The position numbers were made by a program, and so were the translations under genes. Below the pieces are notes generated by a model that was given only the letters and a program-made list of their open reading frames with translations, searched no databases and was not told where the DNA came from. Below are positions 11,608 to 12,423 of a DNA stretch of 12,423 nt, in pieces. Where the stretch lies: NCBI GenBank assembly GCA_902773475.1, contig CACYEO010000029.1, positions 1 through 12,423 on the forward strand, written 5' to 3'. This stretch comes from an uncultured bacterium (GTDB lineage Bacteria; Verrucomicrobiota; Kiritimatiellia; RFP12; UBA1067). Numbering within the stretch: the stretch's first letter is position 1; the number at the start of each line of letters is the position of its first letter.

Positions 11608-12423
11608 ATGTCAGCCATTCTTGTCGCCGCCGGTGTCCTCGCCGGCACGGGTCTCGTCTGCGCAGCCGCGCTCGCGCTCGCCGACCGCTACCTTTCAGTG
11701 AAGGAGGATCCGCGCATAGGGCTTCTCACGGCCGCGCTTCCGGGCGCGAACTGCGGCGGATGCGGCTACGCCGGATGCGGCGACTACGCGCGGGCGATGG
11801 CCTCCGGCGCGGCGAAACCCGGAATGTGCGCGCCGGGCGGCGCCGCATGCTCCGCCGCATGCGCCGGAATCCTGGGCGTAGCCGCCGAAGCCGCCGAAAA
11901 ACGCGTGGCGCTTGTGCACTGCTGCGGATCGCGCAGCGAAGCGATCCGCGTGGGCGACTACAACGGCATCTGCGACTGCAACGCCGCGGCCGCCGTGGCC
12001 GGCGGCGACAAAGGATGCCGCTTCGGATGCCTGGGATACGGTTCGTGCGCGAACGTCTGCCCGAAGCATGCGATATCGATCGAGGACGGACTCGCCAAAG
12101 TCGACAAGCGCCTGTGCATCGGATGCGGACAGTGCGTCGCCGCGTGCCCGCGCAAACTGATAGAACTCGTGCCCGCTTCGGCGACGATACACGTTTTGTG
12201 CAACAACCCGCTTCGCGGGCCGGAAGTCCGCAAGGTGTGCGGCGTGGGATGCCTCGGCTGCCATCTTTGCGAAAAACTCGCCGGGCCGGAATCGGGAAGT
12301 TTCAAATTCGACGGCTTCCTCGCGCGCATTGACTACACCCGCGCGCCTTCGGATGCGCAGCTTGTGGCGAAATGCCCGGCCAAGTGCATACGCGAGGACG
12401 GGCATTTCGAAACCGGCGCGTGA
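11608..12423 (+). CDS. rnfB: Rnf electron transport complex subunit B, multi-cluster ferredoxin-type
   Basis: Iron-sulfur subunit that accepts electrons from ferredoxin for the Rnf complex. It is anchored by an N-terminal helix (about 3-24, AILVAAGVLAGTGLVCAAAL). The 271 aa protein contains a Fe-S domain with C49-x2-C52-x4-C57-x16-C74 (ANCGGCGYAGCGDYARAM). A ferredoxin pair follows: C137, C141, C147, C151 (CRFGCLGYGSCANVCP), then C170, C173, C176, C180 (CIGCGQCVAACP). A second ferredoxin-like pair at about 211-261 is reduced. C211, C215, C218 and C221 are present, but the Cys expected at 225 is Ala. In the last motif only C256 (KCPAKC) remains where three earlier Cys are expected. This fits one cluster retained and one lost. 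The long form is typical of RnfB from anaerobes rather than the short enterobacterial RsxB. The stop codon is the last triplet of the window, so the gene is complete. The order A then B suggests the remaining subunits follow outside. Confidence 0.95.
   Translation: MSAILVAAGVLAGTGLVCAAALALADRYLSVKEDPRIGLLTAALPGANCGGCGYAGCGDYARAMASGAAKPGMCAPGGAACSAACAGILGVAAEAAEKRVALVHCCGSRSEAIRVGDYNGICDCNAAAAVAGGDKGCRFGCLGYGSCANVCPKHAISIEDGLAKVDKRLCIGCGQCVAACPRKLIELVPASATIHVLCNNPLRGPEVRKVCGVGCLGCHLCEKLAGPESGSFKFDGFLARIDYTRAPSDAQLVAKCPAKCIREDGHFETGA

Noticed and set aside
10182..11648. Minus-strand frame running across the divergent promoter region and rnfA
   Set aside because: It overlaps the UDPGP gene in another frame and is antisense to rnfA, with no family resemblance.
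11568..12332. Plus-strand frame overlapping rnfB in another frame
   Set aside because: Arg-rich translation (RRCPRRHGSRLRSRARARR) typical of a shifted reading of a GC-rich gene; rnfB's own frame has all the family motifs.
1..12423. Search for transposases, direct terminal repeats, CRISPR arrays, toxin-antitoxin pairs or defence genes
   Set aside because: None found. Gene content and base composition look uniform and chromosomal, with no sign of insertion or transfer.

Overview
This GC-rich window comes from a Gram-negative-type anaerobe or facultative anaerobe. The gene set (Rnf complex, exo-glycosidase with a signal peptide, Ala/Pro-rich LysM envelope proteins, a UAP1-like UDPGP enzyme) and the codon use resemble the Verrucomicrobiota (PVC) group, perhaps Kiritimatiellia. 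That placement is an impression from protein style, not a phylogenetic result.

Layout: the tail of a plus-strand gene (1-160) meets, tail to tail, a block of eleven minus-strand genes covering 187-10828. In transcription order these are a UDPGP-family nucleotidyltransferase, endonuclease IV (nfo), tryptophanyl-tRNA synthetase (trpS), scpA, scpB, a TPR/LysM lipoprotein, a small membrane protein, a coiled-coil/LysM exported protein, a two-domain protein of unknown function, a methyltransferase, and a secreted GH20 beta-N-acetylhexosaminidase. Gaps run from 11 bp overlaps to about 50 bp, with ATGA overlaps at scpB/lipoprotein and unknown/methyltransferase, so much of the block is probably co-transcribed. 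The only sizeable minus-strand promoter space is the 170 bp divergent intergenic region 10829-10998. From there, rnfA and rnfB run rightwards, and the window ends exactly on the rnfB stop codon. The rest of the Rnf operon presumably lies beyond it.

Themes: the minus-strand block mixes housekeeping (UDP-sugar supply, DNA repair, tRNA charging, condensin ScpAB) with cell-envelope proteins carrying peptidoglycan-binding LysM domains. The GH20 enzyme and the truncated carbohydrate-active-looking gene facing it suggest glycan scavenging at the left edge. The Rnf genes point to ferredoxin:NAD+ oxidoreduction coupled to ion transport.

No mobile element, CRISPR array, RNA gene or obvious novel defence system was seen. 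The most interesting points are an RnfB that appears to have lost exactly one [4Fe-4S] cluster, an unrecognised TTG-initiated gene coupled to a methyltransferase, an unusually extended ScpB, and a small uncharacterised membrane protein between two LysM genes.
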